A DNA stretch of 64,000 nt, taken from NCBI GenBank assembly GCA_040390855.1, contig JAZJXO010000006.1, positions 142,937 through 206,936 of the forward strand, given 5' to 3'. Position 1 is the stretch's first letter. Each line of letters starts with the position of its first letter. The notes below the pieces were generated by a model, which had not been told where the DNA came from, ran no database searches, and saw only the letters and a program-made list of their open reading frames with translations. Positions 7,902 through 16,266 of this stretch are shown piece after piece. The translations under genes and the position numbers were made by a program. The stretch comes from Parvibaculum sp040390855. GTDB taxonomy: Bacteria > Pseudomonadota > Alphaproteobacteria > Parvibaculales > Parvibaculaceae.

Positions 7902-9596
7902 TTAGGCAGCGTTGTTCGGTGCTGCGGAGCCCAGTACATGCTCGACCATGCCGCGGGCGATTTCGCGTTCGCCCATGATGATGAGGTCGGCTCCGTGGCG
8001 GTCGAGGAAGGTGACTTCGGCGTCGGAATGGGCCCGCGCGGCAATCGAGAGCATCGGGTTTGCTTTGCGCGCCTGCTGAACAATCTGGCTCGCCTCGAAG
8101 CTGTTGGGGATCGCGACGATGAGCCAGCGCGCGGCGGCAAGATTGGTCGCGGTCAGCACTTCGGGTTTGGCGGCGTTGCCGATCAGGATTTCGATATTCG
8201 GGTCGACAAGTTTTGCAGCGAGTTCGGCATTGTCTTCGACGCAGAGTATCGGTGTTCCGGCGCGCGCGAGTTCTTCGGCGACGATGTGGCCGACGCGGCC
8301 CATACCGATGATGATGGCGTGGCCGGTGAGGCTGGTGATGGGCAGCGCTGGCTTCGGCGCCACTTTGTCTTCGGTGTCGTCGCCCTCATGGTCCAGACGG
8401 GCGAGCCATGGTTTCAGTTTATCAAGTGCGATGAAGAAGAGCGGGTTCACAAGGATCGAAAGAATGGCACCGGCGAGAATGAGATCGCGGCCGCGCTCCG
8501 GCAGCAGGCCGAGGCCGACGCCGAGCGTGGCGAGGATGAAGGAAAACTCGCCGATCTGCGCAAGGCTTGCCGAGATTGTGAGCGCTGTTGGGAGCGGATG
8601 ACCGAAGGCGCGGACGATGGCAAACGCGGCGACGGATTTGCCGAGCACGATGATGGCGAGAGTGGCGATGACGGCGAGGGGATCGTTGATGAGGATGGAG
8701 GGGTTGAAGAGCATTCCGACCGAGACGAAGAACAGGACGGCGAACGCGTCACGCAGGGGCAGGGTTTCTTCTGCCGCCCGTTGGCTCAACTGACTTTCGC
8801 TGAGGATCATGCCGGCAAAGAAAGCGCCCAAGGCGAAGGAGACGCCGAAGATTATGGCCGCGCCATAGGCGATGCCCAAAGCGATGACGAGGACGGCGAG
8901 GCGGAAGAGTTCGCGCGAGCCGGTATGGGCGATGTAGTGCAAGATCCACGGAATGACGCGCCGCCCGATGACGAGCATGACGGCAACGAAGGCGGCGACT
9001 TTGCCGAGTGTGACGAGCAGCGTCAGTGCAATCGTGCCGGTGCTCATGGCCTCAGTGTCCGGCGTATCGGTGAAGAAACCGGCAAAGGCGGGGAGCAGCA
9101 CAAGGGTCAGGACCATGGCGAGGTCTTCGACGATGAGCCAGCCGACCGCTATGCGACCTTGCTCTGTGCTGACGATGCGGCGCTCCTGCAAGGCGCGCAG
9201 GAGCACGACAGTACTGGCGACGGACAGCGCGAGTCCGAAAACGAGGCCTGCGTCCACGGACCAGCCCAGCGTCCATGCGAGCGCCATACCGAGCAGCGTG
9301 GCAAAAGCGATTTGCGCGATGGCACCCGGTATCGCGATGGCTTTGACGGAGAGCAGATCCTTCAGCGAGAAATGGAGGCCGACGCCGAACATCAGAAGGA
9401 TCACGCCGATTTCGGCAAGTTCAAGCGCGAGCGCCTGATCGGCGACAAAGCCCGGTGTAAAGGGTCCTGCGAGGACGCCGGCCAGAAGATAGCCGACCAG
9501 CGGCGAGATGCGCAGGCGGTGGGCCAATGTCCCAAGAATGAAAGCGAGCGCAAGGCCACCGACGATTGTTGCTATGAGGGGGGTCGCGTGGTCCAT
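7902..9596 (-). CDS. YbaL-like monovalent cation:proton antiporter (CPA2 family)
   Basis: A 564-residue inner-membrane transporter. The first ~390 residues hold about a dozen helices with the Na_H_exchanger signature (GYLLAGVLAGPFTPG, LMFGVGLHFSL). The C-terminal ~150 residues form a TrkA-N nucleotide-binding domain with the Rossmann motif IIIGMGRVGHIVAEE. Architecture and length fit the YbaL/KefB-type CPA2 antiporters, which exchange K+ or Na+ for H+ under nucleotide or glutathione control. In many alphaproteobacteria yqaA, dsbB and coq7 are direct neighbours; here this gene lies between yqaA and dsbB on the same strand. Ion specificity is not evident. Confidence 0.88.
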   Translation of the reverse strand: MDHATPLIATIVGGLALAFILGTLAHRLRISPLVGYLLAGVLAGPFTPGFVADQALALELAEIGVILLMFGVGLHFSLKDLLSVKAIAIPGAIAQIAFATLLGMALAWTLGWSVDAGLVFGLALSVASTVVLLRALQERRIVSTEQGRIAVGWLIVEDLAMVLTLVLLPAFAGFFTDTPDTEAMSTGTIALTLLVTLGKVAAFVAVMLVIGRRVIPWILHYIAHTGSRELFRLAVLVIALGIAYGAAIIFGVSFALGAFFAGMILSESQLSQRAAEETLPLRDAFAVLFFVSVGMLFNPSILINDPLAVIATLAIIVLGKSVAAFAIVRAFGHPLPTALTISASLAQIGEFSFILATLGVGLGLLPERGRDLILAGAILSILVNPLFFIALDKLKPWLARLDHEGDDTEDKVAPKPALPITSLTGHAIIIGMGRVGHIVAEELARAGTPILCVEDNAELAAKLVDPNIEILIGNAAKPEVLTATNLAAARWLIVAIPNSFEASQIVQQARKANPMLSIAARAHSDAEVTFLDRHGADLIIMGEREIARGMVEHVLGSAAPNNAA

Positions 9597-9685
9597 GCGT
9601 CTCCGTGATCCGACTTAAGTTTAAGCCTGTCAGAGTCTACAGGAGTGATACGCGGATGTCCGACAGAACCGGCGTCTGATGCCCG

Positions 9686-10264
9686 TCAAATATAGCCGAT
9701 GGCGATGAAGCCGCCGATGATGAGGATGACGAAACCTCCCGCGACAAGGGCCAGATGCTTTTCCATAAAGGCTTTGATCGGTTCGCCGTAGAAATTGAGG
9801 ATGCCCGCGACGATGAAGAAGCGGGCGCCGCGCGTAATGGTGCAGAGGATCACGAACCAGAAGAGATTATAACCTGTAAAGCCTGACGCGATCGTGACGA
9901 TCTTGAAAGGTATGGGGGTGAGGCCTTTGATCAGGATGATCCAGGCCCCCCATTGCGCATAGAGGGCGCGGAACTCGTCGACGCCTTTGCCATAGCCATA
10001 TAGGCCGATGATCCATTGGCCGATCGTATCGAATAACAATGCGCCGATGGCATAGCCCAGAAGTGCGCCCAGCACCGACGAGACGGTGCAGACGGCGGCG
10101 TAGAACCATGCTTTTTCGGGACGGGCGACCGCCATTGGCACGAGCATGACATCGGGTGGCACGGGAAAGAACGAGCTTTCGGCAAAGGAGACAGCCGCGA
10201 GCGCCCAATGCGCATTGGGGCGGGCCGAGAGAGCGATCGTCCAGTCATAGAGCCGACGGAGCAT
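9686..10264 (-). CDS. YqaA/DedA family membrane protein (VTT domain)
   Basis: A 192-residue inner-membrane protein with a VTT/SNARE-associated domain. The signature lies in ESSFFPVPPDVMLVPMA near residue 30 and the re-entrant helix region in GLTPIPFKIVTIASGFTG. DedA-superfamily members are lipid scramblases or lipid-carrier translocators, for example recycling undecaprenyl phosphate; the YqaA branch has no settled substrate. It is read toward the antiporter gene, 89 bases away, and has the dsbB-coq7 pair further downstream. Upstream lies tRNA-Leu on the opposite strand. Confidence 0.85.
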   Translation of the reverse strand: MLRRLYDWTIALSARPNAHWALAAVSFAESSFFPVPPDVMLVPMAVARPEKAWFYAAVCTVSSVLGALLGYAIGALLFDTIGQWIIGLYGYGKGVDEFRALYAQWGAWIILIKGLTPIPFKIVTIASGFTGYNLFWFVILCTITRGARFFIVAGILNFYGEPIKAFMEKHLALVAGGFVILIIGGFIAIGYI

Positions 10265-10386
10265 GGTTTGCCTTTAAAGCTGGGTTTTTAGCTCAGTACC
10301 TCTTTGGGGTGTAGCAGGCGGGGACAGGCTTTGTCCATGACATGCCATGAATCTGAGATTTTGAAGGTGCGGGCCTCATTTTTCAA

Positions 10387-10414
10387 TTGATCGGGAAGCC
10401 CGCCCGACTAATAT
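10387..10414 (+). promoter_or_regulatory. Likely promoter of tRNA-Leu
   Basis: TTGATC at 10387-10392, a 16-base spacer, and TAATAT at 10409-10414. Transcription would start near 10421, about 12 bases before the mature tRNA 5' end, which fits a short tRNA leader. Confidence 0.5.
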
Positions 10415-10432
10415 GCGCCGCTCACGCGCAGG

Positions 10433-10516
10433 GCCCCTGTGGTGGAATGGTAGACGCGGCAGACTCAAAATCTGTTGCCGAAAGGCGTGCTGGTTCAAGT
10501 CCGGCCAGGGGCACCA
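10433..10516 (+). tRNA. tRNA-Leu (anticodon CAA)
   Basis: A class II tRNA. The acceptor arms GCCCCTG (10433-10439) and CAGGGGC (10506-10512) pair perfectly, followed by the discriminator A and an encoded CCA (10514-10516). The anticodon stem-loop GCAGA CTCAAAA TCTGT shows anticodon CAA, reading UUG. A long variable arm (TGCCGAAAGGCGT) and the T-loop GGTTCAAGTCC follow, as expected for Leu. Confidence 0.95.
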
Positions 10517-10708
10517 ACTCGCAAATAGCTCGGGCTGTTTATATCCGGAATACAAGGGTTCTGATGCTTTTCGCCACCCTTCCCCGTCATTGGCAGGGCA
10601 GAGGTGGGTCCAGAGGCTATTATCGGCGCTGATTGTTCATTTCAGCGCGACTCCCGGGGCCGGAGTGACGCCGAGTTTTCAACAATGATCCTTGTAATGA
10701 CGAAATGA

Positions 10709-11428
10709 TCAGAGCGTGTCGCCGACATGGTCGTAGAGGAGTTTGGCAAACCACGCGCGGAAGCGCGCTATGCCGGCGGAATCGAGCCCGGCGTCGTTTG
10801 CCAATTCGCGGCCGATGATGGCGTCGCCGAAGGCGGCGCTGGCGGTGAGCATGGCAATGAACAATGTGTCTTCCCTGTCGGGGGCCGGGCGACCGCCGAG
10901 GGCGGCGCCTTCGGTGCGCTGGGTATGAAGCTCGTCGGCGATTTCCATGACCAGTGGGCCTGATGTGCTGTGCTCGGTGCGCCGTCCTGTGAGCAGCATC
11001 CATGACAAGAGCCGCGCGGTACCTTTGTCGGAGAGGGCCTGAAAGACATTGGAGATGATGTCGTTTGCATTGACGTGATCGTCTGTGCCGTGATTGCTTT
11101 TCAATGCGGAGAGGATCTTGTCGCGGAGCTGGATGGAGGTTCGCGCGATGAGCGCGGCGACGAGGCCTTCGCGGCTTTCGAAATGATGGAGGATCGCAGG
11201 GTGTGAAATACCGACGTCGCGGGCGATGTCCTGAAGACGGATGCCTTCGGGGCCTTGGGCGGCGAGGCGCTCTTCGGCGGCGTCGAGGATCAGGCGGCGG
11301 GCTTCCTCGGCGGAGCGGCGCACGCGTTTGACCTCGCGTTTGCGTTCTCCATTTGGAAAGAGGGCTGGCGCTACGATCATTTCATCAGATGACACGGACT
11401 GGATTCCTGAAGGTTCGCAAGCAGACAT
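10709..11428 (-). CDS. TetR/AcrR family regulator
   Basis: A 239-residue regulator. The N-terminal HTH is seen in RRLILDAAEERLAAQGPEGIRLQDIARDVGISHPAILHHFESREG, about residues 45-90, with the tight HPAILHHF recognition helix. The C-terminal ligand-binding half is not diagnostic. The first ~40 residues are a poorly conserved basic extension, so translation could begin at a later Met (for example residue 17). Divergent from the Coq4-like gene; a TTATGT/ACATAA palindrome in the shared 131-base gap is a candidate operator for it, which would make this the local repressor. Effector unknown. Confidence 0.85.
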   Translation of the reverse strand: MSACEPSGIQSVSSDEMIVAPALFPNGERKREVKRVRRSAEEARRLILDAAEERLAAQGPEGIRLQDIARDVGISHPAILHHFESREGLVAALIARTSIQLRDKILSALKSNHGTDDHVNANDIISNVFQALSDKGTARLLSWMLLTGRRTEHSTSGPLVMEIADELHTQRTEGAALGGRPAPDREDTLFIAMLTASAAFGDAIIGRELANDAGLDSAGIARFRAWFAKLLYDHVGDTL

Positions 11429-11468
11429 ATTTAAAAATCAACAAGGTAACGATTTGGGCTAGTTGATA

Positions 11469-11499
11469 TTGACATTTATGTAAACATAAGCCATATATT
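11469..11499 (+). promoter_or_regulatory. Promoter with embedded operator-like palindrome (tetR / coq4 gap)
   Basis: TTGACA at 11469-11474 is a perfect -35. TATATT (11494-11499) or CATATA (11492-11497) can serve as -10. In the spacer lies TTATGT-AA-ACATAA (11476-11489), perfect 6-base arms around 2 bases. A repressor bound there would block the polymerase; the divergent TetR gene is the obvious candidate. Confidence 0.5.
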
Positions 11500-11559
11500 C
11501 TCAACAAAGCCTGAGCCGGTTCCCCCAATGACCGGCATCTTAGCAAAGGTAATCCGGCC

Positions 11560-12360
11560 ATGACGACTGTTGATAGTGTGACCAATACCACAAGTTCATC
11601 CGCTGCCGGTAATAATCGCCCGCGCAAGCGCATTGAACCGCTGAAAGCCTGGCGCGCTATGAGGGCGCTGATTGCCAATAAGGAAGACACGGGTCAGGTC
11701 TTCAAAGTGATCGACGCGCTGGCGGGCGATGCCGACAACCGCATGTACACACGCTTTATGAAGACGGAAACGGGTAAGCGCGTCGTTGCCGAAGAGCGCG
11801 ACCTGATCGCGCTTCTGAACGACCGCGAGCGTCTGAAGGCGCTGCCGGAAGGTACGCTGGGCCGTGAATATTTCAAGTTCATGGATTCAGAGGGGCTCAC
11901 CGCCGACGGGCTTGTCGAAGCGTCGGAAGAGGCACCGAGCCGCTACGCGCGTCTCGGCGCTGAAAAGATTTTCGGTAACCGGATGCGTGACAGCCACGAT
12001 CTCTGGCATGTCACCACGGGCTATGGCCGCGACGGGCTTGGCGAGCTTTCACAACTTGCGCTCTATTACGCGCAGACGAAAAATCGCGGTATCGGTTTTA
12101 TCGTGCTGATGGGTGCCTACAAATCAGTCAAGGAAGCGCCGGGCGTCGGCATCTGGAAGGCGGTCCGCGAAGGCTACCGTCTTGGCAAGCAGGCCTCGTG
12201 GCTGCCTGCCGCTGACTGGGAAAACCTGCTCGATAAGCCGCTCACGGAAGTGCGTGCGATCCTCGGGATACAGGAACCTTCCATTTACAAGGCGGTTGAA
12301 CCCATCACTTCGGCGATGGAAGGCAAGATTGTAGGCGGTGAGATGCAGAAAGCCGCTTGA
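11560..12360 (+). CDS. Coq4-like protein (ubiquinone biosynthesis factor)
   Basis: A 266-residue member of the Coq4 family. Its hallmark zinc motif HDxxH-(x)11-E is visible as HDLWHVTTGYGRDGLGE, about residues 147-163. Coq4 is essential for ubiquinone assembly in eukaryotes and has recently been linked to C1 decarboxylation/hydroxylation of the ring; bacterial homologues are less well studied. The N-terminal ~25 residues are Ser/Thr/Asn-rich and probably unstructured. Together with coq7 at 6731-7297 the window holds two Coq-type proteins. It is divergent from a TetR gene with a promoter and palindrome between them, so expression may respond to a ligand. Confidence 0.85.
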   Translation: MTTVDSVTNTTSSSAAGNNRPRKRIEPLKAWRAMRALIANKEDTGQVFKVIDALAGDADNRMYTRFMKTETGKRVVAEERDLIALLNDRERLKALPEGTLGREYFKFMDSEGLTADGLVEASEEAPSRYARLGAEKIFGNRMRDSHDLWHVTTGYGRDGLGELSQLALYYAQTKNRGIGFIVLMGAYKSVKEAPGVGIWKAVREGYRLGKQASWLPAADWENLLDKPLTEVRAILGIQEPSIYKAVEPITSAMEGKIVGGEMQKAA

Positions 12361-12395
12361 GGCGCTTCCCGCACACCGCTTTCATCCGTTATGTT

Positions 12396-12428
12396 GAATG
12401 TCCCGATGTTTCATGCGTCGGGACATTC
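12396..12428. repeat. Strong hairpin, 11-base arms GAATGTCCCGA / TCGGGACATTC
   Basis: Perfect arms at 12396-12406 and 12418-12428 with an 11-base loop. No U-run follows, so it is not a textbook terminator. It lies between the coq4-like stop and the arsC-like start and shares its TGTCCCGATG core with the hairpin at 4318-4351. Confidence 0.6.
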
Positions 12429-12448
12429 TGCATTTCGGGGGCGCGTTC

Positions 12449-12802
12449 GTGATCACAGTCTATGGTCTGAAAAATTGTGATACCTGCCGTAAGGCGCTCA
12501 CCTGGCTCAAAGCCGAAAAAATCGCGCATCGCTTCGTTGATTTCAAAATAGAAGGCGTCAGCAAGGCCGACGTCACGCGCTTTGTGAAAGCAGTGGGCGC
12601 GGATAAACTTCTCAACAAGGCGAGCGCGACATGGCGTTCGCTTGGCGATGAAGTGAAAGGCGAGATCTCTGACGCGATGGTGATCGCCCTGATGGTGCAG
12701 CATCCCGCCCTTATCAAGCGGCCTGTTTTTGTCGGCGATACGACGATCATTTCCGGTTTCAAGGAACCTGAAATGAAGGCGTTGAAGGCGGGGCTCAAAT
12801 GA
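12449..12802 (+). CDS. ArsC/Spx family reductase (YffB-like)
   Basis: A 117-residue thioredoxin-fold protein. The N-terminal VYGLKNCDTCRKALTWL carries the CxxC of the ArsC/Spx family, and KRPVFV near residue 92 holds the conserved Arg. Length and the KNCDTCRKA motif match YffB-type proteins, whose substrate (probably glutathione-linked thiols) is uncertain; arsenate reduction should not be assumed since no ars genes are near. I chose GTG 12449 because it gives the family start (ITVYGLKNC); earlier ATGs would fall inside the upstream hairpin. Its stop overlaps the next start by 4 bases. Confidence 0.85.
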   Translation: MITVYGLKNCDTCRKALTWLKAEKIAHRFVDFKIEGVSKADVTRFVKAVGADKLLNKASATWRSLGDEVKGEISDAMVIALMVQHPALIKRPVFVGDTTIISGFKEPEMKALKAGLK

Positions 12803-13374
12803 ACCTTCGCGGACGCGCAAGGCCGGTGCCGCGGATTGAATTACCGCTTGAAACGCCGCGTCTCATTTTGCGTGATTTCAGGAAGAGCGATCTCAAGGCC
12901 GTGCATGCTTATTCGTCGCTGGACGAGGTGGCGCGTTATCTGATTTGGGGGCCGAACACGCCAGCGCAAAGCAAACAGGCGATTGAAGGTTTTCTTGAAG
13001 ATCAGCGGATGAAACCGCGCGAGATTTTCGATGTCGCGGTGACGCTCAAGCCCAAGGGCGAGGTGATCGGCGGCGCGGGGGTGCGCATCGTTGATCGTGA
13101 TAATCTCACAGGCGAAATCGGCTATACGCTGCATCCGGATTTCTGGGGTTTCGGTTTTGCCACCGAGGCAACGCGGGCGCTTCTACATGCCGGCTTCAAT
13201 GACCTGGGGTTGCAGCGCATCATCGCGCATTGTGACCAGCGCAATAAGGCGTCGGCCCGCGTGATGGAGCGGCTCGGGATGCGACGCGAGGGCGCGTTGC
13301 GCGGCTCGAAAATCATTCACGGGCAATGGCGCGATGAATATCTCTATGCCGTTTTGGCCGAAGAGTTTTCCTGA
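12799..13374 (+). CDS. GNAT family N-acetyltransferase (RimJ/RimL-like)
   Basis: A 191-residue acetyltransferase. The opening IELPLETPRLILRDFRKSDL is the Acetyltransf_3 start, and the acetyl-CoA binding region is seen in IGYTLHPDFWGFGFATEATRALLHAGF, followed by the KASARVMERLGMRREG block typical of RimJ-like enzymes. The acceptor is unknown: ribosomal protein N-termini, amino acids or small amines are all possible. Its ATG overlaps the stop of the ArsC-like gene (ATGA), so the two are translationally coupled. It ends 2 bases before the stop of the opposing TusA-like gene. Confidence 0.87.
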   Translation: MNLRGRARPVPRIELPLETPRLILRDFRKSDLKAVHAYSSLDEVARYLIWGPNTPAQSKQAIEGFLEDQRMKPREIFDVAVTLKPKGEVIGGAGVRIVDRDNLTGEIGYTLHPDFWGFGFATEATRALLHAGFNDLGLQRIIAHCDQRNKASARVMERLGMRREGALRGSKIIHGQWRDEYLYAVLAEEFS

Positions 13375-13376
13375 TT

Positions 13377-13643
13377 TCAGTCAGATGGTTTGAGGCTGTC
13401 AGCGCGGCGGATCAGGAACTCGATCCATGTGCCACGGTCGCGCGTTTCGATGAGCGTGTGGCCGCTCTCGTTGCAGAAATGTGGCATGTCTATGCGGCTC
13501 ACGGGATCTGTCACGAAGACGCGCAGAAGTTCGCCGGGCTCAAGATTGGCAAGGCGTTTTTTGGCCCGCAGCACGGGGAGCGGGCATTGCTGGCCCATTA
13601 CGTCAAGAATGAGTTCGGGATTTTGTTCTGAGTGCTCGGTCAT
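13377..13643 (-). CDS. TusA-like sulfurtransferase
   Basis: An 88-residue protein of the TusA/SirA/YeeD family. The conserved CPxP motif is GQQCPLPVLRAKKRL near residue 20, its Cys being the persulfide carrier. Small sulfur-relay proteins of this kind pass sulfur to tRNA thiolation, molybdenum cofactor or other pathways. ATG 13643 was preferred over a TTG three codons earlier. It is convergent with the acetyltransferase gene and divergent from the downstream acyl-CoA synthetase. No desulfurase gene is close, so the pathway it serves cannot be read from context. Confidence 0.88.
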   Translation of the reverse strand: MTEHSEQNPELILDVMGQQCPLPVLRAKKRLANLEPGELLRVFVTDPVSRIDMPHFCNESGHTLIETRDRGTWIEFLIRRADSLKPSD

Positions 13644-13701
13644 GCGGCGCAAGCTGCCATGATTTTCATATGTGCAAAAGTCCTGATTTTCAGGGTGTTT
13701 C

Positions 13702-13731
13702 TTGACGTCGGGGCATCCGGACCGTCATAAA
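13702..13731 (+). promoter_or_regulatory. Likely promoter of the acyl-CoA synthetase gene at 13779
   Basis: TTGACG at 13702-13707, an 18-base spacer, and CATAAA at 13726-13731. This fits the alphaproteobacterial housekeeping pattern and would give a leader of about 40 bases, ending in GGGAGG before the ATG. Confidence 0.5.
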
Positions 13732-13778
13732 TATGAGAGCGTTTATTAAAAAGCGCAGATGATCTGGGAGGATCGCTG

Positions 13779-15578
13779 ATGGGAATGCTCAAGCGGCTCG
13801 GAAACGAGGTTGTTTATCTGCGCGCGGCCATGCGTTCACTGAAAAAGGTCCGGGCCGTTTACGACAATCCCAAGCTCACCTATCCCGACGTGATCGAGGG
13901 ACTGGCGAGGACCAAACCCAATAATATCGCTATCTATTTTGAAGATCGTAAACTGACCTATCGCGAATTTGATCAGGCGGCGAACCGTTATGCGCGCTGG
14001 GTGCTGGCGCAGGGTCTCGGCAAAGGCCATATCGTTGCGCTGATGATGGAGAACCGGCCGGAATATCTCATCGCCTGGCTGGGCGTGCTCAAAGCCGGCG
14101 CGGCGGCGGCGCTGATCAATACAAATCTCGTCAAGGGGCCGCTCGCCCATAGCCTCAACATCTCGGGTGCGAGCCATCTGATCCTCGGTGCCGAACTGGC
14201 CGAGAGTTTTCCGACGACGGAGGGAATGCTGGAACGGCCGATGAAGGTTTGGGCGACAGGGGCATCCGTGCAGGGCATGGAAAATCTTGATGCACTGCTG
14301 GCGCTTTTTTCAAGCGAGCCTCTGCCCGCCGAGACGCGCAAGGACATCACGATCAACGACGAGGCGCTTTACATCTATACATCGGGCACGACGGGCAACC
14401 CGAAGGCGGCTCGTCTGCCGCATGTCCGTGTACTGACTATAATGAACGGGTTTTCGGCGGGAGAAAATGCGACCGAAAAAGACCGCATGTATTGCGTGTT
14501 GCCGCTATACCACTCGGCGGGCGGCGTCTGTGCGGTGGGTGCGGTGCTCACGGTTGGCGGTGCGGTCATTTTACGACGCAAATTTTCTGCGCGTGAGTTT
14601 TTCGCGGATTGCGCGAAATACAATGCAACCATGTTTCAGTATATCGGTGAGCTGTGCCGCTATTTGCTCAACGCGGAAGTGAATCCGAAAGAGCGCAAGC
14701 ACAAGATAAGGCTTGCCATCGGCAACGGGCTGCGACCGGAAATCTGGCCGGCGTTTCAGAAGCGCTTCAACATTCCGCGTGTGCTCGAGTTTTATGGCGC
14801 GACGGAAGGCAATGTAGCACTCTTGAATTACGATGGTACGGTGGGCGCGGTGGGACGCGTTCCGGGTTGGGCGAAAAGGCGTTACAATGTCGAGATCGTG
14901 AGGTTCAATACCGAGACGGAGCAGGTGGTGCGCGGGGCGGACGGGCTTTGCATCAAATGTGACGTGGGTGAAGCGGGTGAGGCTTTGGGCAGGATTTCAA
15001 ACGATCCTGAAACGCCGACAGGGCGCTTTGATGGTTATGCCAAGAAAGAAGAGACCGAAAAGAAAATCCTGCGCGATGTGTTCGAGAAAGGTGATCAGTG
15101 GTTCCGCACCGGCGATCTTATGAAGCAGGACAAGCTCGGCTATTTCTATTTCGTCGATCGCATCGGTGATACGTTCCGCTGGAAAGGCGAGAATGTGTCG
15201 ACCAATGAAGTGTCGGAAGCGGTGTCTGTGTTTTCCGGCATCAAGGAGGCCAATGTCTATGGCGTGGCGATCCCCGGTACGGACGGACGCGCGAGCATGG
15301 CGGCGATTGTCTGTGATGAAGATCTCGATCTCCGCGCGCTTTATGCACATATTGAAAGAGAGTTGCCGGATTATGCGCGGCCCATCTTTATTCGCCTGAG
15401 CCACGAGATCGAAGTGACGGGGACGTTCAAGCATCGCAAGGTCGATCTTGTGAAAGAGGGCATCGATCTCAGCGTGATCAAGGATCCGGTGTTTTTCAGT
15501 TCGTCGTCGGAGCAGACATTTTTGCCGCTGAGCAAGGATCTCCATGACCAGATTTGTTCAGGGGCGATCAGGCTCTGA
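13779..15578 (+). CDS. Long-chain acyl-CoA synthetase (FATP/VLACS-type)
   Basis: A 599-residue adenylate-forming enzyme that activates long or very-long-chain fatty acids with CoA and ATP. The P-loop-like AMP motif is YIYTSGTTGNPKAARLPH, about residues 193-210, followed by YGATEG (about 340) and GDLMKQDKLGYFYFVDRIGDTFRWKGENV, the hinge and adenylate-binding region. The length, the N-terminal preamble and the FRWKGENVST motif mark the SLC27/FATP-like branch rather than FadD of E. coli. A strong GGGAGG precedes the ATG. It has its own promoter and converges with a TetR gene 40 bases downstream. One of three acyl-CoA ligases here. Confidence 0.9.
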   Translation: MGMLKRLGNEVVYLRAAMRSLKKVRAVYDNPKLTYPDVIEGLARTKPNNIAIYFEDRKLTYREFDQAANRYARWVLAQGLGKGHIVALMMENRPEYLIAWLGVLKAGAAAALINTNLVKGPLAHSLNISGASHLILGAELAESFPTTEGMLERPMKVWATGASVQGMENLDALLALFSSEPLPAETRKDITINDEALYIYTSGTTGNPKAARLPHVRVLTIMNGFSAGENATEKDRMYCVLPLYHSAGGVCAVGAVLTVGGAVILRRKFSAREFFADCAKYNATMFQYIGELCRYLLNAEVNPKERKHKIRLAIGNGLRPEIWPAFQKRFNIPRVLEFYGATEGNVALLNYDGTVGAVGRVPGWAKRRYNVEIVRFNTETEQVVRGADGLCIKCDVGEAGEALGRISNDPETPTGRFDGYAKKEETEKKILRDVFEKGDQWFRTGDLMKQDKLGYFYFVDRIGDTFRWKGENVSTNEVSEAVSVFSGIKEANVYGVAIPGTDGRASMAAIVCDEDLDLRALYAHIERELPDYARPIFIRLSHEIEVTGTFKHRKVDLVKEGIDLSVIKDPVFFSSSSEQTFLPLSKDLHDQICSGAIRL

Positions 15579-15617
15579 AGTGTCCGGTTTTTTAGATGAT
15601 GACGAGGGCAATGCGGG

Positions 15618-16241
15618 TCAGGCTCTGACTTTGAGCCCGTTCAAAGTGATATCGATGGTCTGGCGGCTGGCGGTTTCGGCGGCCAAGTCGGACGTATTTT
15701 CTGTCCACCACGCGGCAATCGCGCTCCATGTCGAGACGATGGAGACGGCGGCGAGTTCCGGTGGGATACCGGAGCGTAGTTCGCCCCGCTCCTGACCGCG
15801 GCGCACGATCTGCGTCACGAGATCGACAACGCTTTCGTTCACCGTTGCGGCCTTGGAAAGCGCGCTAGGCTGATCGACAAATTCGCGCAGCATTTTTCGC
15901 ATCACATGGGCGTTGCTGTCCCAGGCTTCGCGGAAGGCGGAATTCAAGAACACGAGTTGTTCTTCCGCCGTGCCCTGATGGCCCCCGAGACGCTCGGTCA
16001 GGGTCGCGGTGATCTCGTTGTTGAAATCTTTGAGGAGCGCGGCTTTGTTTTCGAAATGCAGGAAGAAGGTTGCCTTGGCCACCGACGCGTTGCGGCAGAT
16101 GTCTTCGATTGTTACGCCGTCATAGCCCTTTTCGGCAAAGAGGTTCATCGCGGTGCGATAGATCTCGCGGCGCGTGCGTTCCTTTTTGCGGGCGCGTCTT
16201 GTGCCCGATACGGCCTCGTCGCCCTGTTCGATCGTGCTGAT
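15618..16241 (-). CDS. TetR/AcrR family regulator, apparent ATC start codon
   Basis: A TetR regulator whose HTH reads RREIYRTAMNLFAEKGYDGVTIEDICRNASVAKATFFLHFENK. The first conventional start in the frame is ATG 16148, but that would cut away most of helix 1. The frame stays open and protein-like for 31 more codons, with no ATG, GTG, TTG or CTG in it. At 16248-16253 there is a perfect GGGAGG, and exactly 6 bases after it an ATC (16241-16239). I therefore place the start there, giving 207 residues, the usual TetR length. A palindrome (16267-16292) sits 26 bases upstream, so autoregulation and control of the divergent SDR gene are likely. A sequencing error is the alternative. Confidence 0.75.
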   Translation of the reverse strand: MSTIEQGDEAVSGTRRARKKERTRREIYRTAMNLFAEKGYDGVTIEDICRNASVAKATFFLHFENKAALLKDFNNEITATLTERLGGHQGTAEEQLVFLNSAFREAWDSNAHVMRKMLREFVDQPSALSKAATVNESVVDLVTQIVRRGQERGELRSGIPPELAAVSIVSTWSAIAAWWTENTSDLAAETASRQTIDITLNGLKVRA

Positions 16242-16266
16242 AGCAGGCCTCCCGCTTTGTCTGCAA

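Noticed and set aside
7758..9608. 616-codon open frame on the plus strand
   Set aside because: It lies opposite the YbaL-like antiporter gene; its translation is Asp/Glu/Gly-rich low-complexity sequence with no family features, a reverse-strand artefact of GC-rich coding.
12449..12802. ArsC-like protein as an arsenate-resistance enzyme
   Set aside because: No arsR, arsB or acr3 nearby, and the KNCDTCRKA form fits the YffB-type branch.
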